Below, piece after piece: positions 23,091 through 32,772 of a stretch of 64,000 nt of DNA. Within the stretch, counting starts at the first letter, position 1, and every line of letters starts with the position of its first letter. Source of the stretch: Novacetimonas cocois (GTDB lineage: Bacteria > Pseudomonadota > Alphaproteobacteria > Acetobacterales > Acetobacteraceae). The notes below the pieces were generated by a model. The model was given only the letters and a program-made list of their open reading frames with translations, made no database searches and had not been told where the DNA came from. A program made the position numbers and the translations under genes. The stretch lies in NCBI RefSeq assembly GCF_003311635.1, contig NZ_QEXL01000001.1, positions 92,844 to 156,843 on the forward strand. The letters are read 5' to 3'.

Positions 23091-23507
23091 ATGCTTTCTC
23101 CCAAGCGGACAAAGTTCCGCAAGGCCCAGAAGGGCCGTATCCACGGACTGGCTAAGGGGGGGACCACCCTGAACTTTGGGGCTTTTGGCCTCAAGGCCCT
23201 GCAGCCGGAACGGATCACCGCCCGTCAGATCGAAGCGGCCCGTCGTGCCATCACCCGTGCCATGAAACGTGCGGGACGCGTATGGATTCGGATTTTTCCT
23301 GACCTTCCGGTCTCGACAAAACCCGCAGAAGTGCGTATGGGCTCCGGCAAGGGGTCGCCGGAATACTGGGTGGCCCGTGTGAAACCGGGTCGTATCCTGT
23401 TCGAGATCGAAGGCGTGTCGCCGGAAGTCGCGCGTGAAGCGCTGGCTCTTGGCGCGGCAAAGCTGCCGATCAAGACGAAGTTTGTGACCCGTATTGGAGA
23501 CGCGTGA
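23091..23507 (+). CDS. rplP: 50S ribosomal protein L16
   Basis: L16 (138 residues) contacts the A-site tRNA elbow region. The start [11 protein letters not shown] and the motif [18 protein letters not shown] are diagnostic. The 53-bp spacer from rpsC is larger than most in this operon but holds nothing recognisable. Confidence 0.97.
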   Translation: MLSPKRTKFRKAQKGRIHGLAKGGTTLNFGAFGLKALQPERITARQIEAARRAITRAMKRAGRVWIRIFPDLPVSTKPAEVRMGSGKGSPEYWVARVKPGRILFEIEGVSPEVAREALALGAAKLPIKTKFVTRIGDA

Positions 23508-23508
23508 G

Positions 23509-23745
23509 ATGGCAAAGGCAACCAAGCCGGCCGATCTGCGTGCCAAGACTGTTGAAGAACTGGATACGCTTCTCATCGATCTGAAGCGCGAGCAGTTCAA
23601 TCTTCGGTTCCAGCATGCAACCGGCCAGACCGAAGGGCAGTCGCGTATGCGTGCGGTGCGTCGCGAGATTGCCCGCGTCAAGACGATTGCGTCTGAGGCG
23701 TTGAAGAAGATCGCTGCCGGCAATGCGCCGGCAGTCAAGTCCTGA
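23509..23745 (+). CDS. rpmC: 50S ribosomal protein L29
   Basis: L29 (78 residues) sits next to L23 at the tunnel exit. It is a short helical protein with the family signature around L-R-F-Q-H-A-T-G-Q. The ATG at 23509, 1 nt after the rplP stop with GGAGA upstream, is preferred over an in-frame TTG at 23494 that would overlap rplP. The C-terminus is a little longer than the typical 65-70 residues. Confidence 0.95.
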   Translation: MAKATKPADLRAKTVEELDTLLIDLKREQFNLRFQHATGQTEGQSRMRAVRREIARVKTIASEALKKIAAGNAPAVKS

Positions 23746-23758
23746 AGGGAGACGGGCG

Positions 23759-24043
23759 ATGCCAAGGCGCGTCCTGACCGGACGGGTGACCAGCGACAAG
23801 ATGGACAAGACGGTTACCGTCCTTGTCGATCGTCGCGTCATCCATCCGCTGTACAAGAAGTTCATTCGCCGTTCGAAGAAGTACGCGGCGCATGATCAGC
23901 TGAACGAATGCAAGATCGGGGACACGGTGCGCATTGAAGAATGCCGCCCCATTTCCCGGCGCAAGACCTGGACCGTCGTGGTTCGCAATGGTGCCCCGCT
24001 GGCGGCCCCCGCGACCGATGCCAAGTCCGGCGCACAGGCGTAA
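23759..24043 (+). CDS. rpsQ: 30S ribosomal protein S17
   Basis: S17 (94 residues) is an early-binding OB-fold protein of the small subunit. It opens [18 protein letters not shown] and contains the characteristic [11 protein letters not shown] motif. The start at 23759 follows GGGAGACGGG; an upstream in-frame start at 23723 would overlap rpmC. An extra Ala-rich tail of about 15 residues is present. Confidence 0.96.
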   Translation: MPRRVLTGRVTSDKMDKTVTVLVDRRVIHPLYKKFIRRSKKYAAHDQLNECKIGDTVRIEECRPISRRKTWTVVVRNGAPLAAPATDAKSGAQA

Positions 24044-24058
24044 AGAAGGGCATAGAGC

Positions 24059-24427
24059 ATGATCCATCCCGAGACCAACCTTGACGTCGCCGACAATTCC
24101 GGCGCGCGTCAGGTGCAGTGCATCAAGGTGCTGGGCGGTTCCAAGCGGAAGTCCGCCTCGGTCGGCGACGTGATTGTCGTGTCCGTAAAGGAAGCGATTC
24201 CCCGCGGCAAGGTGAAGAAGGGTGACGTGCACCAGGCGGTGATCGTCCGCACCTCCTATCCGGTGCGTCGTCCCGATGGCAGCGCCATCCGCTTCGACCG
24301 CAATGCCGCAGTCCTGATCAACAAGCAGCAGGAACCGATCGGAACCCGCATCTTTGGTCCGGTCGTGCGCGAACTGCGTGCGCGCAAGTTCATGAAGATC
24401 ATTTCGCTGGCGCCGGAGGTGCTGTAA
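24059..24427 (+). CDS. rplN: 50S ribosomal protein L14
   Basis: L14 (122 residues) lies at the subunit interface and binds ribosome silencing factors. It has the exact family length and the pattern [17 protein letters not shown], then [10 protein letters not shown]. It opens the spc gene group; its stop overlaps the rplX start by one base (TAATG). Confidence 0.98.
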   Translation: MIHPETNLDVADNSGARQVQCIKVLGGSKRKSASVGDVIVVSVKEAIPRGKVKKGDVHQAVIVRTSYPVRRPDGSAIRFDRNAAVLINKQQEPIGTRIFGPVVRELRARKFMKIISLAPEVL

Positions 24428-24747
24428 TGGCCGCGCGTATCAAGAAGGGCGACCAGGTTCTGGTCATCACCGGCTCATCCCGCGGCAAGCGTGGTGAAGT
24501 CGTGACGGTGCTGCCTGCCGCGCAGAAGGCCATCGTGCGCGGTATCGCGATCGCGAAGCGCCATACGCGCCCCAGCCGCATGGGTGAGCAGGGAGGCATC
24601 ATCGAGAAGGAGATGCCGGTGCACCTGTCCAACCTGAAGCTGATCGATCCGAAGAGCGACGATCCCACCCGTGTCGGGTATCGCGTTCTGGAAAACGGTC
24701 GCAAGGTTCGTGTCGCCAAGGCGACCGGCGAAGTCATCGAAGGCTGA
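24427..24747 (+). CDS. rplX: 50S ribosomal protein L24
   Basis: L24 (106 residues) is an assembly initiator with a KOW-type beta-barrel. The KOW motif ([18 protein letters not shown]) spans residues about 5-22. It is coupled to rplN by a one-base overlap and is followed by rplE after 10 bp. Confidence 0.97.
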   Translation: MAARIKKGDQVLVITGSSRGKRGEVVTVLPAAQKAIVRGIAIAKRHTRPSRMGEQGGIIEKEMPVHLSNLKLIDPKSDDPTRVGYRVLENGRKVRVAKATGEVIEG

Positions 24748-24757
24748 GGAGGCGGGT

Positions 24758-25327
24758 ATGTCAGAAGCTAACGTAACCCGCTCAGTGCCGCGTCTGCAGA
24801 AGCGTTACAATGACGAGCTGCGCGCGAAACTGCGCGAGGAGTTCGGTTACAAGAACGTGATGCAGGTTCCGACCCTGGAAAAGATCGTTCTCAACATGGG
24901 TGTCGGTGAAGCCGCAGGCGACCAGAAGAAGCTGGATGCCGCGGTTCAGGAAATGACCCTCATCGCAGGTCAGAAGCCGGTCAAGACGGTTGCCAAGAAG
25001 GCGATCGCGGGCTTCAAGATCCGTGAAGGTTTGCCGATCGGGTGCAAGGTGACGCTGCGTCGCGCGCAGATGTATGAATTCCTTGACCGTCTGGTGACGA
25101 TCGCCCTGCCGCGCGTCCGCGATTTCCGCGGCCTGCCGGCGAACAAGGGTTTCGACGGGCATGGCAACTTCGCCATGGGCCTGAAGGAACAGATCGTCTT
25201 CCCGGAAATTGAGTACGACAAGGTCGACGATATTCGCGGCATGGACATTATCTTCGTTACGAGCGCGAAGACAAATGCCGAAGCCAAGGCTCTTCTGAAG
25301 GCATTCGACCTGCCCTTCGCAGCATAA
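24758..25327 (+). CDS. rplE: 50S ribosomal protein L5
   Basis: L5 (189 residues) binds 5S rRNA and contacts the P-site tRNA. Diagnostic segments are [11 protein letters not shown] and the [11 protein letters not shown] region. The start at 24758 has a strong AGGAGG ribosome-binding site; an in-frame start at 24671 would overlap rplX. A 105-bp spacer to rpsN includes a GGGCTT/AAGCCC stem (25340-25358). Confidence 0.97.
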   Translation: MSEANVTRSVPRLQKRYNDELRAKLREEFGYKNVMQVPTLEKIVLNMGVGEAAGDQKKLDAAVQEMTLIAGQKPVKTVAKKAIAGFKIREGLPIGCKVTLRRAQMYEFLDRLVTIALPRVRDFRGLPANKGFDGHGNFAMGLKEQIVFPEIEYDKVDDIRGMDIIFVTSAKTNAEAKALLKAFDLPFAA

Positions 25328-25432
25328 AAGTTGCGAGAGGGGCTTTCACTGGAAGCCCGGAAGACCTAAGACACACGTAGTTTGGAAAACCGTTGGGAAT
25401 GGCCCGACAGGTTCCGGAGGATAAAACAAGGC

Positions 25433-25738
25433 ATGGCCAAGATTTCCGCCGTAAACCGGAATGTCAAGCGTGAGCGCATGGCAGCACGGGACAAGGCAAA
25501 GCGGACTGCATTGAAAAACATCATCATGGATCGGTCTCTGCCGGTCGAGGATCGTTTTGATGCGTCGCTGAAGCTTGCTGAACTTCCAAGGAACGGATCG
25601 CGCGTGCGCGTTCGTCTGCGGTGCAAGTTGACGGGGCGTCCCCGCGCCAATTACAGAAAGTTCGAACTCTGCCGTATCGCCCTGCGCGACCTGGCCTCCA
25701 ATGGCCAGATCCCGGGTATGGTCAAATCGAGCTGGTAA
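25433..25738 (+). CDS. rpsN: 30S ribosomal protein S14 (zinc-free long form)
   Basis: S14 (101 residues) belongs to the small-subunit head. It is the long type without the C-x-x-C zinc pairs: only single cysteines are seen. The C-terminal core [18 protein letters not shown] is conserved. The ATG at 25433 lies 12 nt after GGAGG; an in-frame ATG at 25382 would add 17 unrelated residues. Confidence 0.96.
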   Translation: MAKISAVNRNVKRERMAARDKAKRTALKNIIMDRSLPVEDRFDASLKLAELPRNGSRVRVRLRCKLTGRPRANYRKFELCRIALRDLASNGQIPGMVKSSW

Positions 25739-25750
25739 GGGCAGGGAACG

Positions 25751-26149
25751 ATGTCACTTTCTGATCCTTTGGGTGATCTGCTCACCCGGATCCGCAATGC
25801 CCAGCGTGCGCGTCACGCGGCATGCGTCGCGCCAGCATCGAAGCTGCGTGCAAATGTACTCGAGGCGCTGCGCCGCGAGGGATATATCCGTGGTTTTTCC
25901 AAGGAAGAACTGCGCAAGGGTGTTTCCCAGCTGCGTATCGAGCTGAAATATCTTGATGGCGAGCCCGTGATCAAGGAAATCCACCGCGTTTCCAAGCCGG
26001 GACGTCGCGTGTATTCCAAGATCAAGGAACTGCCGCGCGTGTATGCCGGGCTGGGTGTGTCGATCCTGTCGACCCCGCGTGGCGTCCTGTCGGATGGGGA
26101 AGCCCGCGCTGCCAATGTTGGCGGCGAAGTTCTCTGCCGCGTATTCTAA
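25751..26149 (+). CDS. rpsH: 30S ribosomal protein S8
   Basis: S8 (132 residues) organises the central domain of 16S rRNA; in Escherichia coli it is also the spc operon repressor. The sequence has [17 protein letters not shown] at the start and S-T-P-R-G-V-L-S-D near the end, both highly conserved. It is followed after 10 bp by rplF. Confidence 0.97.
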   Translation: MSLSDPLGDLLTRIRNAQRARHAACVAPASKLRANVLEALRREGYIRGFSKEELRKGVSQLRIELKYLDGEPVIKEIHRVSKPGRRVYSKIKELPRVYAGLGVSILSTPRGVLSDGEARAANVGGEVLCRVF

Positions 26150-26159
26150 GGAGGGATGA

Positions 26160-26693
26160 ATGTCGAGAGTTGGCAAATATCCCGTCGAGATTACGTCGGG
26201 AGTTCAGGTTTCCATCGCTGATGGTGTGCTGACGGCCAAGGGGAAGCTCGGCGAGCTGAAGCTGCCCCTGTCGCATCACATCGAAGCGGAAGTCGCTGAT
26301 GGCAAGGTTTCGGTCAAGCCGGTCGGAACGCAGGCCCAGGCACGGATGATGTGGGGCACGACGCGTTCCCTGATCGCCAGCATGGTCAAGGGCGTGTCCG
26401 AAGGGTTCTCCAAGACGCTGGAAATCAGCGGAACGGGTTATCGTGCGGCGGTTCAGGGCAAGAATCTTGTCATGAACCTCGGATATTCGCACGATATCGT
26501 GTATGAGATCCCTGCCGGTATCAAGATCACGACGCCCCGTCCGACCGCTGTGACCGTCGAGGGGATCGACAAGCAGCGCGTCGGTCAGGTTGCGCTTGAT
26601 ATCCGCAGCTTCCGCAAGCCCGAGCCTTATAAGGGCAAAGGTGTCCGTTATGAAACGGAGACCATCCGTCGCAAGGAAGGTAAGAAGAAATAA
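26160..26693 (+). CDS. rplF: 50S ribosomal protein L6
   Basis: L6 (177 residues) is located near the factor-binding site. The double L6 fold is seen, with the C-terminal [13 protein letters not shown] motif. A near-perfect AAGGAGGG ribosome-binding site lies 3-5 nt before the start. Its stop overlaps the rplR start by one base (TAATG). Confidence 0.97.
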   Translation: MSRVGKYPVEITSGVQVSIADGVLTAKGKLGELKLPLSHHIEAEVADGKVSVKPVGTQAQARMMWGTTRSLIASMVKGVSEGFSKTLEISGTGYRAAVQGKNLVMNLGYSHDIVYEIPAGIKITTPRPTAVTVEGIDKQRVGQVALDIRSFRKPEPYKGKGVRYETETIRRKEGKKK

Positions 26694-27055
26694 TGAGCGC
26701 GCAGCAGGATCTGCGGGAGCGGCGCCGTCAGCGTCTTCGCTTCCAGCTTCGCCGCAAGAGTGGCGGACGGCCGCGCCTTTCGGTGTTCCGGTCGGGCAAG
26801 AATATCTATGCGCAGGTGATCGACGATGTCGCCGGGCGCACCCTGGCAGCAGCGTCTTCCATCGAGAAGGACCTGCGTTCCTCCCTCAAGGGCGGTGCGG
26901 ACGTGGCGGCGGCTGGCGCCGTCGGCAAGCTGCTTGCCCAACGTGCGGTTGCGGCGGGTGTGTCGAAGGTCGTGTTCGATCGCGGCGCGTATCTGTATCA
27001 TGGGCGCATCAAAGCCCTGGCGGAGGCTGCCCGTGAGGGCGGTCTCTCGTTCTGA
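26693..27055 (+). CDS. rplR: 50S ribosomal protein L18
   Basis: L18 (120 residues) binds 5S rRNA together with L5. The pattern [20 protein letters not shown] and the ending [16 protein letters not shown] are classical. The one-base overlap with rplF suggests coupled translation. Confidence 0.97.
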   Translation: MSAQQDLRERRRQRLRFQLRRKSGGRPRLSVFRSGKNIYAQVIDDVAGRTLAAASSIEKDLRSSLKGGADVAAAGAVGKLLAQRAVAAGVSKVVFDRGAYLYHGRIKALAEAAREGGLSF

Positions 27056-27072
27056 CGAAAGGGTCACGCACA

Positions 27073-27651
27073 ATGGCACGTGAACCGAGAGAAGGCGGCC
27101 GGGGCGGCCGCGATCGTGATCGCGAAGGCGATGATCTCGTTGACAAGCTGGTCACGATCAATCGTGTAGCGAAGGTCGTCAAGGGCGGTCGTCGTTTCGC
27201 TTTTGCCGCACTGGTTGTGGTCGGCGACCAGAAGGGACGTGTCGGGTTCGGCGCGGGCAAGGCCCGTGAAGTTCCCGAGGCGATCCGCAAGGCGACCGAT
27301 CGCGCCAAGCGCGCAATGATCCGCGTCCCCATGAAGGAGGGTCGTACCCTTCATCATGATGTGGCGGGACATTTCGGCGCCGGCAAGGTGGTGCTGCGTT
27401 CGGCTGATGCCGGCACGGGCATCATCGCAGGCGGCCCGATGCGCGCGGTGTTCGAGAGCCTGGGTATCAATGATGTCGTGGCGAAGTCGCTGGGCACCCG
27501 GAACCCGCACAACATGGTCAAGGCGACCTTTGCCGCCCTGGAACGCTGCGCAAGCCCGCGTTCGGTGGCGAACCGCCGTGGCAAGAAGGTTTCCGATATC
27601 CTTGGTCGCCGCGAGGTGACTGCATCGGCGGAGGCTGCTGCAGATGTCTGA
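27073..27651 (+). CDS. rpsE: 30S ribosomal protein S5
   Basis: S5 (192 residues) is involved in decoding accuracy and mRNA unwinding. An Arg/Gly/Asp-rich N-terminal extension (about 1-15) precedes the dsRBD-like domain ([16 protein letters not shown]) and the second domain with G-T-G-I-I-A-G-G. The spectinomycin loop is wild-type-like. The 3' end overlaps rpmD by 8 bp. Confidence 0.97.
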   Translation: MAREPREGGRGGRDRDREGDDLVDKLVTINRVAKVVKGGRRFAFAALVVVGDQKGRVGFGAGKAREVPEAIRKATDRAKRAMIRVPMKEGRTLHHDVAGHFGAGKVVLRSADAGTGIIAGGPMRAVFESLGINDVVAKSLGTRNPHNMVKATFAALERCASPRSVANRRGKKVSDILGRREVTASAEAAADV

Positions 27652-27832
27652 GACAAAGGGAACCATCAAGGTCACCCAGATCCAGTCTGGCAACGGGCGC
27701 AAGCCGGGTCAGCAGGCTACGCTGATCGGTCTGGGACTGAACAAGATCGGCCGTACCCGTGAACTGGAGGATACTCCTTCGGTGCGCGGTATGGTGCGCA
27801 AGGTCGCCCACCTTGTGAAGGTGGAGAATTGA
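27644..27832 (+). CDS. rpmD: 50S ribosomal protein L30
   Basis: L30 (62 residues) is a small large-subunit protein. The family pattern [22 protein letters not shown] and a final [10 protein letters not shown] is complete. It begins inside the end of rpsE (8-bp overlap), so translation is probably coupled. Confidence 0.96.
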   Translation: MSETKGTIKVTQIQSGNGRKPGQQATLIGLGLNKIGRTRELEDTPSVRGMVRKVAHLVKVEN

Positions 27833-27833
27833 G

Positions 27834-28328
27834 ATGAATCTCAACGAACTTCGCGATAACGAAGGTGCCCGTTACCAGAAGAAGCGTCTGGGACGTGGCA
27901 TCGGCTCTGGCAAGGGCAAGACCTCGGGTAAGGGCGTCAAGGGTCAGAAGGCCCGTTCCGGCGTGTCCCTGAATGGCTTTGAAGGTGGTCAGCTTCCGCT
28001 GTACCGCCGCCTGCCCAAGCGTGGATTCAAGAACATCTTCCGCAAGGAATTTGCCATCGTGAATCTTGACGTGCTGGACAAGGCGATCGAAGCGGGCAAG
28101 GTGGATGCCAAGGCTCCCGTGACCGAAGACGTCCTGCGCAAGGCGGGGCTGGTCACGGCGTCGAACGTGGCTGGCGTGCGTCTGCTGGGCAACGGCGAAC
28201 TCCATCACGGGGTGACGATCGAAGTCTCCGGCGCGTCCGCTGGTGCCATTGCCGCGGTCGAAAAGGCCGGCGGCAAGGTGCAGGTCAAGGAAAAGGCCGC
28301 CAAGGCGGTTGCCGCGCCTGCGGAATGA
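27834..28328 (+). CDS. rplO: 50S ribosomal protein L15
   Basis: L15 (164 residues) is a late-assembly protein that contacts many rRNA domains. The Gly/Lys-rich N-terminal extension ([15 protein letters not shown]) and the domain ending in K-V-E-V-type strands are typical. A C-terminal Ala/Lys tail is present. Unlike in Escherichia coli, it does not run straight into secY: two stem-loops, one a strong terminator, follow. Confidence 0.97.
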   Translation: MNLNELRDNEGARYQKKRLGRGIGSGKGKTSGKGVKGQKARSGVSLNGFEGGQLPLYRRLPKRGFKNIFRKEFAIVNLDVLDKAIEAGKVDAKAPVTEDVLRKAGLVTASNVAGVRLLGNGELHHGVTIEVSGASAGAIAAVEKAGGKVQVKEKAAKAVAAPAE

Positions 28329-28333
28329 CTGGA

Positions 28334-28358
28334 TGGGGGATTTGTTCCATCTCCCCCA
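28334..28358 (+). promoter_or_regulatory. Stem-loop directly after rplO
   Basis: TGGGGGA (28334-28340) pairs with TCCCCCA (28352-28358), beginning 5 nt after the rplO stop. It lacks a T-run, so it may stabilise the 3' end of the spc message upstream of the true terminator at 28372. Confidence 0.5.
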
Positions 28359-28371
28359 GACCAGAATAATG

Positions 28372-28417
28372 AAAGCGATGCGTCTTGCACTGTGCAGGCG
28401 CATCGCTTTATTATTTT
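28372..28417 (+). terminator. Rho-independent terminator between rplO and secY
   Basis: AAAGCGATGCG (28372-28382) pairs perfectly with CGCATCGCTTT (28399-28409), with further pairing inside (GCAC/GTGC), followed by an A/T run ending in ATTTT. It should end or reduce transcription from the ribosomal operon. A weak promoter-like pair, TTGCAC (28385) and TATTAT (28409) 18 bp apart, overlaps it and could restart secY transcription. Confidence 0.75.
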
Positions 28418-28485
28418 AAACGGGTTTTTATCATGACAGCGTCCCGCTTTGTGTGGTGACGCTGTTCTTGTGAAAGGATGGGCGC

Positions 28486-29835
28486 ATGGCCTCCGCGGCC
28501 GAACAGCTGGCTGCCAATCTGAATTTCAATTCTTTTGCCAATGCAACGGAATTGAAAAAGCGTATCTGGTTCACACTGGGCGCGCTGATCGTTTATCGGA
28601 TTGGCACCTATATTCCGGTTCCTGGCGTCGATGCGACGGTTATGGGGCAACTTCTGGCCCGCCATCAGGGTGGTATTCTGGGTATGTTCGACATGTTCAC
28701 GGGTGGTGCGCTGGGCCGCATGACCGTGTTCGCGTTGAATATCATGCCCTACATCAGCGCATCCATCATCGTGCAGCTGATGTCGGCGGCAATTCCCTCG
28801 CTGGAGGCCCTCAAGAAAGAGGGTGAAGGCGGGCGTCGCAAGCTGAATGAATATACGCGCTATCTTACGGTCGCGATTGCACTGTTCCAGGCGTATGGCA
28901 TCGCCATTGGTCTGGAGAACATGCATACCGAGGCCGGATCGGCGGTCATCTCTCCCGGCATGTTCTTCATCGTGTCATGCGTGCTGACGCTGGTTGGCGG
29001 CACGATGTTCCTGATGTGGCTGGGTGAACAGATCACGTCGCGGGGGGTCGGGAACGGAATCTCGCTGATCATCTTTGCGGGTATCGTCGCCAACCTGCCC
29101 AATGCGTTGGCCAGCCTGTTCCAGCTTGGCTATACGGGGGCGCTGTCGCCGTTTTTCGTGCTGGTGTTCCTTGCACTTGCGGCGATTACCATCGCGTTCA
29201 TCGTCTTCATGGAACTGGCGCAGCGTCGTGTCGTCATCCAGTATCCGAAGCGTCAGGTCGGGCAGCGGATGTTTGGCGGGGATTCGACGCATATGCCGCT
29301 GAAGGTGAACACTGCGGGGTCCATCCCGCCGATTTTCGCCTCCTCGGTTCTGCTGATTCCCGTGACCATCGCCGGGTTCATGAACAACAGCTCCCTGCCG
29401 GGCTGGCTGTCGTTCCTGGGGCAGTCGCTGGGGCAGGGGCAGCCGCTCTACATGCTGTTCTATGCGGCAATGATCGTGTTCTTTTCCTATTTCTATGCGG
29501 CGGTGACGTTCAATCCGCAGGAAACGGCGGAGAACCTGCGCAAGCAGGGCGGTTTTGTTCCCGGCATCCGGCCGGGCGCGAATACGGCCACATTCTTTGA
29601 CCGGATTCTGACGCGCATCACGACGATCGGCGCGATGTATCTGGTGGCGGTGTGTCTGCTGCCGCAGATCCTGATCAGTCACTATAATGTGCCGTTCTAT
29701 TTCGGGGGCACCAGCCTCATCATCATCGTGACGGTGACGATCGATACGGTCACGCAGATCCAGTCTCATCTCGTCGCGCATCAGTATCAGGGCCTGATGC
29801 GCAAGGCGCGCGGCAGGAAGGGTAAATTCCGGTGA
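28486..29835 (+). CDS. secY: Preprotein translocase subunit SecY
   Basis: SecY (449 residues) is the channel of the Sec translocon in the inner membrane. Ten hydrophobic helices are apparent, with the plug-side motif (Y-I-P-V-P-G-V-D), the T-R-Y-like cytoplasmic stretch (K-L-N-E-Y-T-R-Y), and the cytosolic C-terminal R-K-A-R-G-R-K-G-K-F-R. The start at 28486 follows AGGATGGG. Because of the terminator upstream, it probably forms a unit with adk, whose GTG start overlaps its stop. Confidence 0.97.
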   Translation: MASAAEQLAANLNFNSFANATELKKRIWFTLGALIVYRIGTYIPVPGVDATVMGQLLARHQGGILGMFDMFTGGALGRMTVFALNIMPYISASIIVQLMSAAIPSLEALKKEGEGGRRKLNEYTRYLTVAIALFQAYGIAIGLENMHTEAGSAVISPGMFFIVSCVLTLVGGTMFLMWLGEQITSRGVGNGISLIIFAGIVANLPNALASLFQLGYTGALSPFFVLVFLALAAITIAFIVFMELAQRRVVIQYPKRQVGQRMFGGDSTHMPLKVNTAGSIPPIFASSVLLIPVTIAGFMNNSSLPGWLSFLGQSLGQGQPLYMLFYAAMIVFFSYFYAAVTFNPQETAENLRKQGGFVPGIRPGANTATFFDRILTRITTIGAMYLVAVCLLPQILISHYNVPFYFGGTSLIIIVTVTIDTVTQIQSHLVAHQYQGLMRKARGRKGKFR

Positions 29836-30491
29836 ACATAATTTTTCTTGGGCCGCCGGGCGCGGGAAAGGGAACCCAGTCCAAGCTGCTGGAAGCCCGT
29901 TATGGAATCGCCCAGATCTCAACGGGCGACATGTTGCGGGCCGAAGTCGCGGCGGGCAGCCCGCTGGGGCAGAAGGTCAAGAACATCATGGCCTCGGGGC
30001 AGCTTGTCCCCGATGACCTGATCATCGCGCTGATCGAGGCGCGCATAGATCGCCCGGATTGCGCGAAGGGCTTCATCCTTGATGGATTCCCCCGCACGCG
30101 GGCACAGGCCGAAGCACTCGATTCCATGCTGAAGAAGACCGGTCGTCATATCGATCTGGTGCTTCTGCTGGATGTGGATGAGGATGCGCTGGCGGACCGG
30201 ATCGCGGGCCGGTTTACCTGCGCCAAGTGTGGCGAAGGTTACAACGACCTGTACAAGCGGCCGAAGGTGGCCGGGACGTGTGACGTATGTGGCGGGCATG
30301 ATTTCATCCGCCGCGATGATGACCGCAGGGAAACCGTGGCCGCACGTCTCAAGGCCTATCGGGAACAGACGGCGCCCATCCTGCCTTATTATGAGGAACA
30401 GGGACGCCTGCGCCGGATCAACGGCATGGCGGATATCGATGACGTGACGAAGGAAGTCTTTGCCGTCGTCGATAGTATCACGAAAAAGTGA
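29832..30491 (+). CDS. adk: Adenylate kinase with zinc-type lid
   Basis: Adenylate kinase (219 residues) interconverts ATP, ADP and AMP in the cytosol. The P-loop G-P-P-G-A-G-K-G-T is at residues 7-15 and the D-G-F-P-R-T motif follows near residue 85. It is the long form whose lid has four cysteines, C130, C133, C150 and C153, in C-x-x-C pairs, which in other bacteria bind zinc. The start is GTG, sharing bases with the secY stop. Location between secY and rpsM is usual in alphaproteobacteria and Gram-positives. Confidence 0.97.
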   Translation: MNIIFLGPPGAGKGTQSKLLEARYGIAQISTGDMLRAEVAAGSPLGQKVKNIMASGQLVPDDLIIALIEARIDRPDCAKGFILDGFPRTRAQAEALDSMLKKTGRHIDLVLLLDVDEDALADRIAGRFTCAKCGEGYNDLYKRPKVAGTCDVCGGHDFIRRDDDRRETVAARLKAYREQTAPILPYYEEQGRLRRINGMADIDDVTKEVFAVVDSITKK

Positions 30492-30501
30492 TGCAGAATA
30501 A

Positions 30502-30529
30502 TTGACTTGGACGGGCGGGCGGGTATATT
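30502..30529 (+). promoter_or_regulatory. Predicted sigma-70 promoter for rpsM-rpsK-rpoA-rplQ
   Basis: TTGACT (30502-30507) and TATATT (30524-30529) are 16 bp apart, the best -10 match in the window. It begins 10 bp after the adk stop and gives a leader of about 190 nt before rpsM. One GANTC site lies just downstream at 30558. Confidence 0.7.
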
Positions 30530-30729
30530 CCGCGCCCTCAAGGTATGAGTGCCGCATGAGTCGTTGACCGACCGTGCGGCGCTGGTATGACCAACTGGAA
30601 TTGATGATGGGGTTGGCCGGGTAATGTCCGGTATGTTCACGACGCTCCGGGCCTGTGGTCCGGTGGCGTGAAGCAGCCCTGCCGAAATGTTAGTGCCCGT
30701 CACGGACGGGTGGACGAGGAGTAAGTGGC

Positions 30730-31107
30730 GTGGCGCGTATTGCCGGCGTGAACATCCCAACGAACAAGCGGGTAACGATTGCCCTGCGTTATATCTATGG
30801 TATCGGGGCGACGAAGGCCCAGACGATCTGCGACAAGCTTTCGATCCCCGACGAACGTCGCGTGAACGAACTGTCCGATGACGAGATCGTCAAGATCCGT
30901 GAACTGATCGACAATGATTATCGCGTCGAAGGCGACCTGCGTCGTGAAGTCGCGATGAACATCAAGCGTCTGATGGACCTGGGCTGCTATCGCGGCCTGC
31001 GCCATCGTCGTGGCCTGCCGGTTCATGGCCAGCGGACACATACCAACGCCCGTACCCGCAAGGGCAAGGCGGTTGCGATCGCAGGCAAGAAGAAGGCAAC
31101 CCGCTAA
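30730..31107 (+). CDS. rpsM: 30S ribosomal protein S13
   Basis: S13 (125 residues) forms inter-subunit bridges in the head and contacts the P-site tRNA. The start [10 protein letters not shown] uses GTG at 30730, after GAGGAGTAA. The helix-two-turn-helix domain and the basic tail [12 protein letters not shown] are typical. The 238-bp region upstream holds the promoter described at 30502 and no gene. Confidence 0.97.
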   Translation: MARIAGVNIPTNKRVTIALRYIYGIGATKAQTICDKLSIPDERRVNELSDDEIVKIRELIDNDYRVEGDLRREVAMNIKRLMDLGCYRGLRHRRGLPVHGQRTHTNARTRKGKAVAIAGKKKATR

Positions 31108-31126
31108 AACGGGCACCTTGACATGC

Positions 31127-31163
31127 GGGGATGGAAGCCGGCTGCCCGGCTGGTTCCAGCCCC
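31127..31163 (+). promoter_or_regulatory. Hairpin between rpsM and rpsK
   Basis: GGGG (31127-31130) through GGAA and GCCGG pairs with CCGGC, TTCC and CCCC (to 31163), with small bulges. It is within the 86-bp spacer and has no T-run. In bacteria with rpsD in this operon S4 binds such a leader; rpsD is not present here, so the role is open. Confidence 0.35.
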
Positions 31164-31193
31164 GTTCATTGAACTGACAGGATCAAGAAGATT

Positions 31194-31586
31194 ATGGCGA
31201 AAGCTGCGGCACCGCGTATTCGTAAGAAAGAGCGGAAGAATATCATTTCCGGGGTGGCGCACGTGCTGTCCACCTTCAACAATACGATGATCACGATTTC
31301 CGACGCGCAGGGTAATGCGATTGCATGGTCGTCTGCGGGTGCGCAGGGGTTCAAGGGGTCGCGCAAGTCGACGCCTTACGCCGCCCAGGTTGCCGCGGAA
31401 GACGCCGGTCGCAAGGCGCGTGAGCATGGCATGGAAACCCTTGAGATCGAGGTTTCGGGTCCGGGTTCGGGGCGTGAAAGCGCTCTGCGCGCCCTGCAGG
31501 CGGTCGGGTTCTCCATCACGGCGATCCGTGACATGACGCCGGTTCCCCACAACGGATGCCGTCCGCGCAAGCGTCGCCGCGTCTGA
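31194..31586 (+). CDS. rpsK: 30S ribosomal protein S11
   Basis: S11 (130 residues) lies in the platform near the E-site codon. Diagnostic segments include the N-terminal [20 protein letters not shown] and the ending [18 protein letters not shown]. No rpsD follows, in line with the alphaproteobacterial version of this operon. Confidence 0.98.
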   Translation: MAKAAAPRIRKKERKNIISGVAHVLSTFNNTMITISDAQGNAIAWSSAGAQGFKGSRKSTPYAAQVAAEDAGRKAREHGMETLEIEVSGPGSGRESALRALQAVGFSITAIRDMTPVPHNGCRPRKRRRV

Positions 31587-31607
31587 TCCGGGGATTCGAT
31601 TTCGCTT

Positions 31608-31639
31608 CTCCCTGCCTTTCCTTCGGGCAAGGCAGGGGG
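31608..31639 (+). promoter_or_regulatory. Strong hairpin between rpsK and rpoA
   Basis: CCCTGCCTT (31610-31618) pairs perfectly with AAGGCAGGG (31629-31637) across a 10-nt loop. It is 22 nt after rpsK and about 80 nt before rpoA, and no U-run follows. It may tune rpoA level or direct processing; it resembles the stems before rpoB and rpoC in position. Confidence 0.5.
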
Positions 31640-31719
31640 ATCTGATTGTCATCAGGCATCCGGTATGGGTGCCATCTGTTGTCTTTGTGACGGCAGATCA
31701 GTCTTGAAAGGCCATTACC

Positions 31720-32739
31720 TTGGTCCTCCAGAAAAACTGGCAATCCCTGATCAAGCCGGAAAAACTGGAAGTCGAACCGGGGGCAGAACCGTCGCGCACG
31801 GCGACTGTCGTTGCGGAACCGCTGGAACGTGGTTTCGGCATGACGCTCGGCAACGCAATCCGTCGGGTTCTGCTGTCCTCCCTTCAGGGGGCGGCGGTTA
31901 CGGCGATCCAGATTGACGGCGTTCTGCACGAGTTCTCTTCTGTTGCGGGTGTGCGCGAGGATGTCACCGACATCGTCCTGAACATCAAGCAGCTTGCCCT
32001 GCGCATGCATGGCGAAGGCCCGAAGCGCATGGTCCTGACCGCGACGGGTCCGGGCGAAGTCCGCGCAGGCCAGATCCAGACCGGCCACGATATCGAGGTG
32101 ATGAACCCCGACCTCGTGATCTGCACGCTTGATGAAGGCGTGAAGTTCGGGATGGAATTCACGGTCAACATGGGCAAGGGCTATGTCCCTGCGGCGGCCA
32201 ACCGGCCGGAAGATGCGCCGATCGGGCTTATCCCCATCGATGCCATCTATTCTCCGGTGCGTCGCGTGTCCTACAAGGTCGAGCAGACCCGCGTGGGACA
32301 GGTGACGGATTATGACCGCCTGCTGCTGACGGTGGAAACCAACGGTGCGGTGACGCCCGAGGATGCGGTGGCCCTGGCCGCGCGTATTCTTCAGGATCAG
32401 CTGCAGCTGTTCATCAATTTTGACGAACCGCGCACCGTCCGCACCGAGGAGCCGCAGGACGACCTGCCGTTCAACCGCAACCTGCTTCGCAAGGTTGATG
32501 AGCTTGAACTGTCGGTCCGCAGTGCGAACTGCCTCAAGAACGACAACATCGTCTATATTGGCGATCTGGTTCAGAAGACCGAGCAGGAAATGCTCCGTAC
32601 CCCGAATTTCGGGCGGAAGTCTCTGAACGAAATCAAGGAAGTCCTGACCGCCATGGGGCTTTCGCTGGGTATGAACGTTCCGGCATGGCCGCCGGAGAAC
32701 ATTGAAGATCTGGCCAAGAGGCTCGACGAGCCGTTCTGA
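31720..32739 (+). CDS. rpoA: DNA-directed RNA polymerase subunit alpha
   Basis: The alpha subunit (339 residues) nucleates RNA polymerase assembly with its N-terminal domain and contacts DNA and activators with its C-terminal domain. The start [13 protein letters not shown] uses TTG at 31720. The N-terminal [14 protein letters not shown] motif and the C-terminal helix-hairpin-helix ([10 protein letters not shown]) are both present. As with rplJ, a rare start codon sits behind a hairpin leader. Confidence 0.97.
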   Translation: MVLQKNWQSLIKPEKLEVEPGAEPSRTATVVAEPLERGFGMTLGNAIRRVLLSSLQGAAVTAIQIDGVLHEFSSVAGVREDVTDIVLNIKQLALRMHGEGPKRMVLTATGPGEVRAGQIQTGHDIEVMNPDLVICTLDEGVKFGMEFTVNMGKGYVPAAANRPEDAPIGLIPIDAIYSPVRRVSYKVEQTRVGQVTDYDRLLLTVETNGAVTPEDAVALAARILQDQLQLFINFDEPRTVRTEEPQDDLPFNRNLLRKVDELELSVRSANCLKNDNIVYIGDLVQKTEQEMLRTPNFGRKSLNEIKEVLTAMGLSLGMNVPAWPPENIEDLAKRLDEPF

Positions 32740-32772
32740 TCCTCTGAACCGGAAAGACAGGAAGACTACATC

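Noticed and set aside
31118-31123. TTGACA in the rpsM-rpsK spacer
   Set aside because: A perfect -35 hexamer, but there is no acceptable -10 at 15-19 bp, and the hairpin begins 4 bp later.
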